DNA from: Synanceia verrucosa
Lineage: Eukaryota; Chordata; Actinopteri; Perciformes; Synanceiidae
Assembly: GCA_029721515.1 (NCBI GenBank)
Contig: CM056569.1
Span: forward strand, 11,550,007 to 11,614,006
Direction of reading: 5' to 3'
Length of the DNA: 64,000 nt
Part shown: in pieces, positions 51,794 to 63,880 of the stretch
Numbering within the stretch: position 1 is the first letter of the stretch
Layout: the number at the start of each line of letters is the position of its first letter
The notes under the pieces: model-generated
Told to the model about the DNA's origin: nothing
Databases searched by the model: none
What the model saw: the letters and a program-made list of their open reading frames with translations, nothing else
Made by a program: the position numbers and the translations under genes

Positions 51794-51827
51794 CACGTGC
51801 TGCCATCTAGCTGACAATGTGCACGTG
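51794..51827. promoter_or_regulatory. etnppl: Paired CACGTG E-boxes upstream of etnppl
   Basis: CACGTG at 51794-51799 and again at 51822-51827, about 140-170 bp before the etnppl ATG in a CpG-containing stretch. E-boxes bind bHLH factors (USF, MYC/MAX, CLOCK/BMAL1). Function is inferred from motif and position. Confidence 0.45.
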
Positions 51828-51866
51828 CCTCAGAACTTTAATTTGGCATCGCAATGAAAAAAAAAA

Positions 51867-51899
51867 TATTGTTGCACAAAATTTTTTTGTGCAACAATA
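51867..51899. repeat. 15-bp inverted repeat, 3-bp loop
   Basis: TATTGTTGCACAAAA, TTT, then its exact reverse complement TTTTGTGCAACAATA. It lies about 210 bp upstream of the etnppl ATG, between etnppl and the col25a1 3' end. Confidence 0.9.
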
Positions 51900-52535
51900 A
51901 ATTTGAGAAATTCATGGATAACAATTATTATATTTTAATATTAAATAAGTCATTTTGATTAGAGAGCTTGCACATAGTGGTGGATTAACCAGCACAGACA
52001 CTAATTTGTTGAACACTATACAGTCTACTGCCTTTTTTAGTGGGAGAATGGAAGTTACCTGCATTTTTGTTGAAGATGCTGCACTTGAATATTAAATTTC
52101 AGAAGTAGATTTACCATTTACCATTTACCAAATGAATCCAGTACATAAAGGTAGGGTGTAACCAAGTAATATTTAAAGGTATATATTTCACCCAGTGTTT
52201 CCATTTTCTGTCAACTACTATTTCGACTAGTACTAGTTCAAATGAGCCACACCTCGTCCAGCTAACCACTTACATGAGAAGCATCTCTAATAACAATCCA
52301 ATAATAAGATCGCAGTTAGCATATATAAAGCTCATTATGCAACAATTGCATCCATTTCCTTCATGGTTTGTATCTCTTGTATATAGGCAATACACACATG
52401 AACAACAAGCAAGCAAGTGTACAAGAAAATATTTTTTTCTGCTTATTAGCAGCAGTTATTCTCAGGTTGGATGAATGAGATACTGAGGACCAACAATAAA
52501 GGCACGTCTACTGTTGATGTATTTGAAAGACTGAG

Positions 52536-52541
52536 TTTATT
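52536..52541 (-). terminator. col25a1: Candidate col25a1 polyadenylation signal
   Basis: AATAAA on the minus strand (CCAAATAAACTC) followed by T/G-rich sequence, about 3.6 kb after the col25a1 stop. It would give the long 3' UTR expected of this gene. Other weaker candidates lie nearer the stop. Confidence 0.35.
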
Positions 52542-55500
52542 TGGCTCCAACAGTACAGTCATATGAAATGCCATTTTGAAATATAGCAGTGTGTGAACAT
52601 GAGGGTCTTTAAAGAAATGTCAATCAAATGGGTAAAAAAAATTCTCAACTCAGAACAGAAACTGAACGTGTACCACAAACAAAAGAATACAGGTTTAACT
52701 CAAAGCTACAATCTGGATTTTGTATTTCATTTTGATGAGTCTGTGGCAATATTTATTTTAGTAAGGCTGCAGCACCTTATAAATCAGGGAAATCCAGGGT
52801 ATAGATGTGTAAGAGTTTCTAACAGGAGACCAGTGTCTTTTAGCATAATGTAGAGGGATGGTACAGTTATCCTACACCAGCTCTTTGTATCAGGGATCTG
52901 AGAGGTTCTGATGAGTAATGTGTGGTCTGTGGGTGTATGCTACTGTTTCTTAAGAGGAAGACAAGTCAGCGCATTACTGCAACAATGACAAATAAACACC
53001 ATGTGGCCCATTGGTGAGTCATTTAGGATCCTCCTCAGCAGCACTGCTAATACTGATATGGAAATATAGAATATTTTGGCACTTCTGCTAGAGCAGACTC
53101 AACTAAATTTTTAAGGGAAACACAACAATCACACAAAATGAATCAATCAAATTAAAAAAAATCAATAAAAAATAGCTGCACATGCTAAAGATACAGCAAC
53201 TTGTATGGAAATCAAAACACAAAATAAAAAAAATGCAAAAAATGTAGTAAATATTAAGTAATGACAATAATATTTTGAAACATGAGTGAAGAGACAGTAT
53301 TTAAGGGAATATTTAAACCAATCAAGAAATTGAGATTTTAATGAAAGGTCTGTTAACATCTTGTTTCTTTGTCTTCTAAATAAACATTTTCTTTGCAGGT
53401 AGTGGTATACAGGGTAGCATGACCGAACAAACAGAGCTGTGATATTTCAGCTGCATTTGATGCTACGCACATTAACCAAAAGTATAAATTGCACTTCTTG
53501 TCAAATGAGCACACATTTTTAACAGTACATTAATAATCCACTATACATATATCAAACTACATTCAATGCAAAGAGAGAGAGAGAGGGAAAGGAGGAAGCG
53601 GGAGAAAAAGCTGTGATGTTTAACCGTTGCGTTGGCTGCGCCTGTCAACATTCAGGCCATCAGTACTTTTGCTTCTTGACACACTAAATTAAATAAAAGC
53701 AGACAAACCATTGTAAGGCTTATAATCTGAATTAAACACTCAGTAAATACACACTGGTGTGTTTTTATTGTAAATGACCGCTTTCCATCACACCAGTCCA
53801 TTTAGCATAACTGCCCTGTGATGCCTCAGGATGATCCAAAAATTCTTCAGAACATCAAGAGAGACGCAGCGGACAACTGAAAGGAATGCTGTTTAGAACC
53901 GAAAATGTCTTCATTTAGGAAATCATACAAAAATAAATAATGTACCATGTAAAATATTGAGACAAATACACAAATATATGCACAGAAAACTTAAAAAAAT
54001 GTTACATACATAAAACCCCAACAACAATAAAGAAAAATGTTGTGTAGTTCTTGCCACTGGTAGAGCACAACTAAGCTGTTGCTGACCTGCTGTCAGACAG
54101 CACCATTATAATCTATACGGATGTGCATCCTTTCTTCAAAACGACGAGATGAACTGTACAATCAAACCGGAAACCATGTGGAAAGAGATCGTCTTGAATC
54201 CACCTGTGGTTGCTGCTACGTCACAACAAAAATGTTGGTGTTTCACATCTGCCTTTACAGTAAGTCACTCATGCATATTTCTAACGTTGAAGAAAAGAAG
54301 TATCACCTTGCGTAGCGCCTACTATATGAAAATTTGAAAATAAGAAATCTGAAAAGATGATAAGTGATAATTTGCTCCATTTGCTATGGAATGTGACATA
54401 ACTGGCCACCAGACTGTGGTGTATTAATGGAAGTTGACTAATTAACTGCCAAATGTAGCTTTTCTTGCACTGTAATACACATTTTCCATATATTTAAGAC
54501 AATACATGAGCAGTGTAACACAACTGAGACATAATCAGACCCATGTGAAATACCAGCTACTGTATGTTCAGCTGAATCTGATTTGTTGCTCAGAGCTGAA
54601 TGAACTCCAGTCCTGAAACGATGCTTTATGCTCCTGATACACTTCCTCAAATCAACACTTATTTTCAAAATCCTTAAGTAATAAACTGGGGTACATGCAG
54701 TAAATTGACAACACCGTACAACTAACATCCCATACAACAAGTCCAGAATGAACAAGGAGCATATTTGTTGCAATGCTGGATGTGTTTTTGCACAAACAAA
54801 ATGAGCTTCAGACCAGAGCCAGTCAAGATGGATGCAATCTTTTTACCGGTGAAGCTGTAACCAACATGCTATTTCAACATCTTGAAAAATAATAATAAAA
54901 AAATCATATGAAGAACAGTGCACAATGTGTGTTTTTTTTCCCAAAGCTTACCCTTCTGAAATAAACACCATCCTAATAACTGAAAATATGATATAAAGTT
55001 GTACATTTCTGATAAAGGAATGAATAAAAGCTTGAGGCACCAGAGGCTATTATACACAAAAACACAAACAATGTTGAAGAATTCGAGCAAAAAAGAAAAG
55101 AAAAACATGATTGCGTTCTGTTAAACGCTCTCAGTAGCTCTTGAAGCGTTAGCCTGTTAGGAGAGATCCGGCTGATCTCCATGGAGATCGATGAGCAGAA
55201 CCCAGTCCTGAGGGCCGGTCCGATCTCAAATCCACGTGAGCCTGATTTGTTTTCCTAACAGCGGCTGTGAGCCTGCTAAGCTCTCCCCCCATGCCTGGAG
55301 ACGTGTGGTACTGTAGGCGCCACACTGATGACGATGATGATGCTGAGCCACATGAGTGCAACAGTGAAAACCTGCTGATATCATACCCATCTGCAGGCAT
55401 CACCACAAGAAAGCAACAATAACCAACAGCTTTACTTTCTGGGGGTTTTCAGGCTACCAGCCATGGCGTGACTCCCTTTGGGAAGATTAAAGGAAAGCAG

Positions 55501-56139
55501 AAATTACTAATTCAGAGCTCTTTGTTTTTATGTTAGTGTTGTTTTTCTTTTCTGCAGAGGCCATGACGCAACCACAAAACAGTGACATGTATGTACAATA
55601 CATATAAATATAGTTTCAGTATACTACTCATGCTTTTGCAGGGTGCAATGTTCTGTTTGGCACAGTTTTCTTTTTTTAGTCTTTTAGAAAATGGTGCTGC
55701 ATGGATGGGCGGTAAGCTTGTTGAGACCAAACAACACAAAACACCTAGCGCTTGGTGTTAGAGAGCCAGTCCAGATCCTCCCTCCTCCACTTTCTCCTCC
55801 TTCCACGTCTCCTCTCACCCCTCTCAGTGAATCTGGCCGGGTTGCGACGCTCCGGTCTGAGCCATGCAAAGACTACAGAGACAAGTTCTGCCACCAGCCA
55901 AGGAACCGAACTCCACCACGATGTGGATGTGAGAGAGCGGACACACATGGGTTTTGTTTTTTTTCCACACGGTGATGTGAGTAGAAGCAGCTTAAGGGCG
56001 TGAAACTCGGGACGGTTATCACTTTTTGTACCATCATACACTTAGACTTCTTTTCTTTTAGACATTTTCCATTAAAAAAACTATAAATACCATAAAAGAA
56101 GCATTATTTACAAACTCCATGCGTTTCAGGTTAGAGTGA
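52542..56139 (-). other. col25a1: Probable col25a1 3' UTR
   Basis: AT-rich sequence directly after the col25a1 stop with no supported exon or gene. Several short open frames near 55.7-56.0 kb on both strands have no recognisable protein. The extent is inferred from the nearest plausible poly(A) signal. Confidence 0.45.
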
Positions 56140-56142
56140 TCA
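56140..56142 (-). CDS. col25a1: col25a1 stop codon at start of last exon
   Basis: Acceptor TTTTTCTTGCAG|TGATCACTC puts TGA as the first three bases of the last exon, in phase 0 with the preceding donor, so the protein ends at ...CWQK. The rest of the exon is 3' UTR. Confidence 0.75.
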   Translation of the reverse strand, partial: 

Positions 56143-59100
56143 CTGCAAGAAAAACACAGGAGAGAGAATGACATGAAGATGGACACGTTTTCACATTGTT
56201 TCATGACTTGTTGTACAGTCTGCTCTTGACACAGCGACAGGTTTGACACAACTTATTAACAGAAAACCCATGCAAACAGAGAGAAGCTGAAACCCACGTG
56301 AAATAAATGAACTGACACAGAGTGAACAAAATATTAGAAACACACTGAGACCCAGGCCTGTCGCAACCGGGTAGGCAAACTAGGCAATTGCCTAGGGCCC
56401 CCAGCTGAAAGGGGGCCCCCCTGATAACGACTGGTTATGTGTTCAACAGCACCGACAACTCTGTGAGCGCGGCAGCGCCTCCCTAAATTCTATGACTGAA
56501 AAGTACAATGACACTGTTATCGAAATCCCCCTTGATGGGGCCCCTCCCCTATAGTCTGACAGCAGCAGCCAAGAAGCCAAGGCCCACAAGCAGCAGTTAC
56601 ACCTTGTGCACTTTTCTGTGTATGTTGGTAGATCAAATTGAAACATTGCTGTCAGTTACATGCCTTTTCTTATGTCCTTATGTATTTGATTATTTGATTT
56701 GATCTATCTTGTTAGGGGCCCCAGGTCCCCCTTTTCGCCTAAGGCCCCCCAAAGACCACTGAAACGGCCCTGCTGAGACCCCCTTTTCCAAACCTATCCT
56801 GGTCTGAAAGTGGTCATTTTACTTCACCGAAGCATGGTGCTTATATTTTGTTCACTCTGTAAATATGTAGTTGACCTGCTGAAGTCATATATTAAATCAA
56901 ATATGACTCAAAGTTATACTTGTCTTACCTTCTGCCAGCATCCAGGCATTGGTAATCCATCTGGGCCCTGTTAGAAAAGAGTAGCAGGGAAGAAAAAATA
57001 CTGTACCATGAGGACTGAAACAGGAATGCCACATTCTGGCATGGACAAGCTGCCGCATTGAGTAAAAGCAAACCTTGCATCAAACCACAAGAACTTATCC
57101 ACAATAATTATATTATTTTGTTCATGAGCAACCTGTGTGTAGTTTACTGCTGTCTCACAGGATCAAACAACAGGATTTCTGAGTACTAAAGTCTGCAAAA
57201 TAGATTGAAATGGATTCTTTCATGTGGAGCTGCATCAGTGTTGCATTAACTAAAGGGTTTGCTCATTATCTTATGTCTGTGTTGAAATATTCAGTTTAGG
57301 GAAGGAAATGTAACAGAAACTTAAACTACTTGTTGTTTGCATGTCTTTACCCTTCTCCATCCAACATACTAAGATATTTATTGCCACCAAGTCTGCGTCA
57401 TTAATGCAGATAACATGTTTCCTCTGAGTCTTGTGATAAAATCGTATCATGCACATAATACACAGCAAAATATAGCTCATGCACATCAACATCTTGATGA
57501 CTCTGCTCTCTGATTTTATTATGTCTGCCCCAGAGTTCAGCTTTTAAAACAACAGTGAGCTAGATATGGGGAGAAATAACAAAATCAGGGAGTATCTTAA
57601 AATAAAGTTATTGCAGCTGGTGTAGATGTAATTGAATGAGATGACAGTTGTGATATATGAATGTTTTCTTACCTACAGTACCTCATTTCCTTGTCTACAC
57701 ACAGCATGCTTATATAATCAAAATGGCCTTTTTAAAATGAGCTCTGCTATACTTTAACGACAAAACGTTCTGGCCACAGTGTAAGAATTTCCATGCATTA
57801 CACAGCATTGTTTGAGAAGCAGAAAGCATCATAAAAAACAACTTTTCTCCCCTTGAATAGGTCTGGACCAATAATCTATTGTTCCCTTGTCGTCGTGGTC
57901 TGGCCCAATTGGTACAAATACAGGAAGGGGAAAGGGGGAGTTAACAGAGTAGAGGAGGGGTCCATGTGCTGATAGCATGGGCATCAGTCAAGGAGTCTGT
58001 GTTAGTTTCAGGTTAAAAGGTAAACTAGTCCATGGAGGAATCAGTGGGAAGAAAACAGGCCTTAAGCAGAACTTTCTTTTCCACTTTTAATCAAGGGAAT
58101 GGAAGGATTCAGTTAGAGGAGTAGATTTAAATCAGTAATCATGTTTCTTTTGTATATTTCACTTGGAATGATGTGTATTTCCTAAAAGAGGCTGCTTGCG
58201 GTCAGGAAGTTAGTATATGAGTGTGTTGATGTATGTTTTTTTTTAACAATTCACAAATGGAAAATACAGTTGTGATTAAGGTGTGCTCATGCCTGTCAAG
58301 CTCACAGGTCATGCATGGTTTTTGTTTCAGTAATGACTGATGGTGAGTGGCATGCATGGGTACAAGGTGGAGGAAAAAGAGAAATACTGTACCAATTGGC
58401 ATGGGGCATCCAGCCCGTCCAGACCTGGCTGCCCTGGTTCCCCCTTTTCACCCTTAAATCCCCGGAAACCCTGTTTACAAAAACGACCTCGGAGTGTTAC
58501 TGGGAGAGAGGTGATGACCCTTAACTCCTGCATCCGTCCACTACCACGGATACAAGCTGGGGGACGAGGACGGAGCTGCCCTGTGAGCTTGCTGATACCA
58601 CAATCCAGTCCAATTATATGTTTTCCAGCATTTAATGCCATGTTTTTGTGTCTGAATTGTAGAGTTACAGGAGAGAAATGGACTCTGTGTTTTAGGTTGC
58701 TGTGGTCTGGTGGAAGCTGGGTATCTGTTTAGCCACAGAGCGCTCATCCTTGTACAGGACGACTGCTCTACACGGCTGGGGAGGCGATTTCCAGCTTTGG
58801 ACATACCAATGGGCAGGGTGCATCTAATCCAGGGGCACCCTGTTCTCCTTTCTCGCCCTTAGGCCCTTTTTTGCCCTTCTTTCCCTTCTCCCCCTGTGGA
58901 TACAATGTTTTGGTCAAGTTAGCATCTTTTTTTTAACAGGTGGAACATCACTGATATTAGGAGGGGTGTGATTAAAAAGGGAAGCTATGGCTCACGAAAA
59001 GGAGAAAGACACATGGTCAATGTTAGATAGGAGGGGATACCAGACAGTATCGGGTCTTCTAAAAACATTCCTTAGGACAGGAAAAGGACGAAAAAGGAGA

Positions 59101-62100
59101 ATATTACAATGGGAAGGAGTCAAAAACAGAGCTGAGAGCCAAAAAAGGGTGTCAAGGGCACAAAGGATGAGAAAGAGTAGCAGGGGAAAAAGCTCCAGAA
59201 GAGCAGAATTAAATCTACAACACACTCAAAGAGTTCAAACTGTATCCCTTCATGTTTGGGTCATCAGTCTTCTTATGTCATTCAGTGCATGCATGAGAGA
59301 ATAACAAAATACAGTATCGAAAAGAGTTTTTAAAATGTTATCTTAAAATATATTTGAAGCACATTTTGTACAACTCTTCACACAGGGAATAATAATATTA
59401 CAGTTATATTTCTGGCCCTTAGAGATGAAATTGCATTAGAAATATGTTGTTGTCGTCTTGTGTTTTAGAAACATTACTACACATAACTCATAATAACAAT
59501 TGCTATTATAGTCCAGAAAGCATTTTTTTGAAGAAAATGTGTCTGTCTAAGGCATGGGATACAGTTTCACAAAACATCTAAGAAACACATTAAAAGTGTT
59601 AGTAAGTGTGGAAACATACAGTACAGATAAATATAGACATTACTGTAAGCAAAGAAGAGGATATCAACAGGCTCAAGAAGTCATGGAAGTGACATGTCTT
59701 AAGTATGATCATGCATGGAAACAACAGAGATAAAAATAAATGTGAATTTTAAGAGCCTGTTGTCAATGGACTTGTGTTGTTCAAATCTTTTTTTTTAATG
59801 TCATAGAATGAGATTTGACTGTGATTTTGAGAAATGAGATGACAAATCATTCAAAAGTGGAGAACAAAAGTTTGAGAGGACTGGGGATGATATTTTAATG
59901 TAAAGAATAGTTATGGAGTTGTTATCCAATTATTTAGTTAAAAATCTGCTTGATGATTGTCACACATCTACAGTATATTATCAATATAAATTTATTAATG
60001 AGAATACAAACTCTATATATTAATTCAGATTCCTTTCAACCACTCAAGTCTTACAAACAACCCTTTACTCTGCCTTTGATAAGGGAATCTGATAATACTT
60101 ATAAGAAGAAGTAGCGACATAAAATACCTCTATATTTCCTGTCACTGTCCATTGACATCAGTCCTCTGTTAAACGTTAACGTGCCATAATATTCTATCTA
60201 CATCTACCTTTTCTCCTCTTTCCCCATCGTCGCCTTTCTCTCCCCTTAAGCCTGGCAACCCCTGTAAAAGTACAACTTCTCTTAATTTCTCTGGTTTTAC
60301 TATGCAAAGACAAGAGTGAGTGATGTTGTCCTGACAAAGCTGAAGAAAACACACCAGTGTCAAACCAAAAATAAGAGAAAATGGAGGGAAAATGAAGAAT
60401 ATGAGTATAATGTATAATATGTAGCTGACTTTAAATATAGATACTGTAGAACGCATACAGAGAGAAAAAAGCAGCAAATCACTACAATGTGCACAACAAA
60501 CACAAGCCTAATGCATTCAGACCCTGCATGCTCCAAATTGCATATCGACCACGAGTACTACGCTCGACTGTGGACGACAAATCAACATTCTCTGCATCAC
60601 ATGGCTGTATCAATCATAACACTGAAAACTGCTGATCAGAAATGTAAATCAGCATTACCCCTTCTACTCAGTTCAGTATTTCCCAGTATTTTAAGGGAAA
60701 TTACATCATTTAAATATTTGAACGTACAATATGCTGTCTACAGAAGCACTTTTCCTCTTAAAGTCACTCATCTTCAGTCATAGTGATTTTATCTAACAAT
60801 TAAACTGTCTTCGATTGTTCTCAGAAATTCTTATTGATCCAGTATACAACAGGACGTGGCTCCCATACACAAAATCGACATACTGAAATTCACGCCATTC
60901 TTAGTATGAATAGTATGTTGATATGCAATTTTGGTCAAGGTTTTTCAAAAGAGCTAATCATCACTCATTAGCAAATTAGCAGCAGATGTGGAACATCGGA
61001 GTATACATAATTTAATACAAAGTAAAAAAGTATCTATACTATCTATATATGTTTAGTATGAAGTGCAGAGGTAATATGATAAACACTGAGATATTGTTAT
61101 TTATGCTTTAATTAACATTTAGTAATTTTTTTTATCTCACTATTGCTGAATCACTTGGATTATGGAGATGCTCTTCATCAGCGACAGAATACATTCCAAG
61201 GTTTCCTTTACTTTTTGCATAATATCACATATAAACATTGAAATACATGTGACACTTGTGGGATGGGGCTTAAAATACAATGATAAACTGAGCTGCTGCC
61301 TGCAGTGAGAAGCATGTAGAGTTTATTTGTGTTTATGAAGTGGTGCTCCACACCTGGTGTTAATTAGACAATTACTGATGACTGATGTCAATTCTTGTTC
61401 AGCTTGACTTTTGATCATATTCAAAGTTTGTTCTTGCCAAGCACCTCTATACTGGAGGAAGTTATCTTAGGTCACACTGAAAACTGAGCAAACAAAGTTG
61501 ACGAGACTTACATCCAAGCCTGGTGTTCCAGCAGCTCCCTGTAAATGAAGAACATCAGTTTGTTGATTTAACAAATGCTGACGTGTGCATGCATCTAACT
61601 TGCTCAATGCATGTAAATAGGGTTATCAGGGTTTCTTCAGCTTAAAACAAAGTACTGCCCTCTGTAGCACCAAAAGCTATCGACAACTTGAACATAATAA
61701 TATTGTGATTTTACTTACAGGTAGCCCATAAGGTCCCCTTGGTCCTGGTTCACCTGGTGCTCCTCTCTCACCCTAATACAAAATGAATCAGAGTTGTAAT
61801 AACATGACACACTTTAAATTAAAGCTCAAATGCATTGCATCATCAGTCAAATAAATGTTTATCTTACTATATCGCCCTTTGGTCCAGCTGGACCAGCTGG
61901 ACCCACAGGCCCGTCCATGCCCTGTGAAGAGTGGCGTTGTCATGGTGAGTTTACATCACTAGACTATCGCAGGTATGGTGTATACAGAAAGTCAGCACCC
62001 ACATTTATGCAATATTCCCATTTGGTCACACAGAACTGTTGCTAGTACACGTGCATTGGCCACAAAAGGACATTTACAACACTGCTGACACAGTTAATGT

Positions 62101-63880
62101 ATGAGTGTGTGTTAATGCTGTGTTAATGCAACACGGGACAAAACAAAAGCCTTGAATGCCTGCCGCTGCATCAGCTTTCTGTATGGTCGCTATCCTGAGA
62201 ATTTAACATACTGTAGTGTGGCATGAGACGTAGCTAAGATGTAAACATCCAACGCTAGTTTAGAGAACTTTATTTTCAGTCACAGTGAAATACAATTAAA
62301 TGGTCTGAGCGTGGTAATAAATCTGAGGAAACTGTGTGGAGGAGGGACAGGATGGAGGGTGAGAGGGAAGAAAATAGGTGGTGAAGCCTCTTGGTCACAT
62401 GACACTCACCCTAATTCCAGGCTTGCCGTCCAAGCCGGAGGCTCCCTGCGTGGTTATGGAGGTATGAGTGACATGAACAAGGCGGGATTAGTACCAGATG
62501 AACACTGTTATTAGGACAGGTCGATGGCAGGGTTTACAATAACTAAATTACACTGTGTGTTACAGGGAGGTCATCCCCCAAAACTAGATATCCCAGGCAA
62601 ATGAAAATGAGGGCAGAAAATGGAGAAGGCTGCACACACACAAATACAAACATACACTCAAATCTATGCACTAATGCACAATAAGCACTTTGACAGGTCA
62701 AAAATACAAATGAGAAATCTCAATGGATGCCTGAGGAAATAGTGGCAGTACTCACGGGAAGACCCAGTGGTCCACGATCCCCTTTGTGTCCTGGTTCCCC
62801 TCGGATACCCTTCACACCATGCAAACCAGGTTCCCCCTAAAAAACGAGGGATGTTTTATGAAGTAACACACTCATCTGGAGCTGATAAATGCATAACTGA
62901 GGTGTCTGAAAGAAGGCTCACTGAAATGTGCCTGTTTGTGGTTTTACAGTCATAATGACTTAAATTTAACTTGTTATCACTCATGCACTTTTACATTCTT
63001 GTTGGGATTTACCTTTGGTCCTGGGAAACCATGTGGGCCCTGCAAATAGTGCAAAATATTAGTTTCTTTCCAGTTGCACAATAAACAACAACACTCATTT
63101 CTTATTTTGTACAACTATACCAAACTGTTTTAGTCTTTCTACCTCTACGATACCCTCCCTCTCCTTCTTGTCATAACTACAGTAAATAACAAGAACAAGT
63201 GTGATATTTTCCACAAGTACATATTGCCAAGTAGTCAGTCCTGTGTTTTCTTTGGCTTTTGTTCCTGGGTGACTTTATACAAGCAAACACTGCAGAGGAA
63301 TGACACAGAGGACAAACTGGTATACTGGAACCTTTGGCAGGAGGATCAGGCCAGTAACTGACAGCAGCAGTTTGCTGGCTGGAGAATGTGTCTTTTATTG
63401 ATTACCCCTGGATGTTAATACGATGTAAAAACCAGACATATTCTGGGTTTTGTCTTTAAGCCATTAAAGCACAAGTACAGTTAAAGGTTACATGAGATAA
63501 GGATAACCATAGCCTGGGCTTGTTGAAAGGAGAATCAGAGCTGGGATTGTTTTTGTGGGTCACTGGGATCAGTGCATCTGTAACCACAGCTATGTGTTTT
63601 TTGACTATAGATGGGATGGGCTGGTTCCCAACGAGGAAGCTTTTATGTTTTCACACATTATTAAACACCTCATTACATCAGTTATTCAAATTAGATTAGT
63701 TATTCAGATATAACAGTCTCTGACTATGGTAATGAATGGATATATAACAATCTGTATTTGTATATTTATATTGTTTGATTAATTAGGTTAACAACAAATA
63801 TAATATAGAGACTTTTTGGAAACACTCACCATGGGCCCTGGAGGTCCATGAGGCCCTGGTGCCCCTGGAGTACCGATAAT
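56140..63880 (-). CDS. col25a1: Collagen alpha-1(XXV) chain (CLAC-P), C-terminal part
   Basis: Type II transmembrane collagen of neurons and developing muscle; its shed ectodomain binds amyloid-beta. Twelve minus-strand exons are visible: 63830-63880, 63013-63039, 62756-62836, 62410-62445, 61868-61921, 61719-61772, 61512-61538, 60208-60261, 58807-58893, 58393-58470, 56929-56967 and 56140-56142 (TGA). All coding exons start and end in phase 0, and most are multiples of 9 bp, the fibrillar/collagenous exon pattern. They give 196 residues of Gly-X-Y followed by GLDAPCQL and GPDGLPMPGCWQK, the terminal signature of COL25A1. Most of the gene (membrane anchor and N-terminal collagen domains) lies beyond the right edge. 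Neighbourhood with etnppl-ostc-rpl34 matches human 4q25. Confidence 0.96.
56353..56772. mobile_element. Non-autonomous hAT-like DNA transposon
   Basis: 420 bp flanked by perfect 8-bp direct repeats CTGAGACC (56345-56352 and 56773-56780). Termini CAGGCCTGTC and the reverse complement CAGGGCCGTT are imperfect inverted repeats beginning CAGG. Subterminal GCCTAGGGCCCCC and GGGGCCCCAGGTCCCCC blocks are also inverted. An 8-bp target duplication with CAGG ends is the hAT superfamily signature. No transposase frame. It sits in the last col25a1 intron, 37 bp... to 157 bp from the flanking tail exon side. Confidence 0.8.
56929..56967 (-). CDS. col25a1: col25a1 terminal tail exon (GPDGLPMPGCWQK)
   Basis: 39 bp, acceptor TTCTAACAG|GGC, donor CAGAAG|GTAAGA. 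Encodes the whole conserved C-terminus but no stop codon. The stop is supplied by the next exon. Confidence 0.94.
58393..58470 (-). CDS. col25a1: col25a1 exon ending GLDAPCQL
   Basis: 78 bp, acceptor GTAAACAG|GGT, donor CAATTG|GTACAG. GFRGFKGEKGEPGQPG then LDGLDAPCQL, leading into the terminal tail. Confidence 0.95.
58807..58893 (-). CDS. col25a1: col25a1 exon ending GLDAPCPL
   Basis: 87 bp, acceptor ATCCACAG|GGG, donor CCATTG|GTATGT. Lys-rich triplets (GEKGKKGKKGPKGEKGEQG), then APGLDAPCPL, which breaks the triplet register and adds a cysteine. It resembles the next exon downstream, which has its own LDAPC end. Confidence 0.93.
60208..60261 (-). CDS. col25a1: col25a1 exon (GLPGLRGEKGDDGERGEK)
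   Basis: 54 bp, acceptor TTTTACAG|GGG, donor GAAAAG|GTAGAT. Six charged triplets. Confidence 0.95.
61512..61538 (-). CDS. col25a1: col25a1 exon (GAAGTPGLD)
   Basis: 27 bp, acceptor ATTTACAG|GGA, donor TTGGAT|GTAAGT. Three triplets. Confidence 0.93.
61719..61772 (-). CDS. col25a1: col25a1 exon (GERGAPGEPGPRGPYGLP)
   Basis: 54 bp, acceptor TGTATTAG|GGT, donor CTACCT|GTAAGT. Six triplets. Confidence 0.95.
61868..61921 (-). CDS. col25a1: col25a1 exon (GMDGPVGPAGPAGPKGDI)
   Basis: 54 bp, acceptor TCTTCACAG|GGC, donor GATATA|GTAAGA. Six triplets. Confidence 0.95.
62410..62445 (-). CDS. col25a1: col25a1 exon (GASGLDGKPGIR)
   Basis: 36 bp, acceptor CCACGCAG|GGA, donor ATTAGG|GTGAGT. Four triplets. 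Confidence 0.93.
62756..62836 (-). CDS. col25a1: col25a1 exon (GEPGLHGVKGIRGEPGHKG...)
   Basis: 81 bp, acceptor TTTTTTAG|GGG, donor CTTCCC|GTGAGT. Nine uninterrupted triplets ending GDRGPLGLP. Confidence 0.95.
63013..63039 (-). CDS. col25a1: col25a1 exon (GPHGFPGPK)
   Basis: 27 bp, acceptor ATTTGCAG|GGC, donor CCAAAG|GTAAAT. Three Gly-X-Y triplets. Confidence 0.93.
63830..63880 (-). CDS. col25a1: col25a1 exon (GTPGAPGPHGPPGPM)
   Basis: 51 bp, acceptor ATTCACAG|ATT, donor CCCATG|GTGAGT. It opens with Ile-Ile before the Gly-X-Y register, so it follows a non-collagenous junction or an exon ending in Gly beyond the window. Confidence 0.93.

Noticed and set aside
51656..51817. Extended N-terminus for etnppl from 51817
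   Set aside because: The frame opens at TTG, has no in-frame ATG before 51655 and the added residues do not resemble the enzyme.
55684..56041. Overlapping open frames on both strands
   Set aside because: Lie in the presumed col25a1 3' UTR; compositionally biased with no domain or splice evidence.
57841..57930. Possible extra col25a1 exon (minus-strand GPDHDDKG)
   Set aside because: No Gly-X-Y register, no matching acceptor/donor pair and not needed to join the flanking phase-0 exons.
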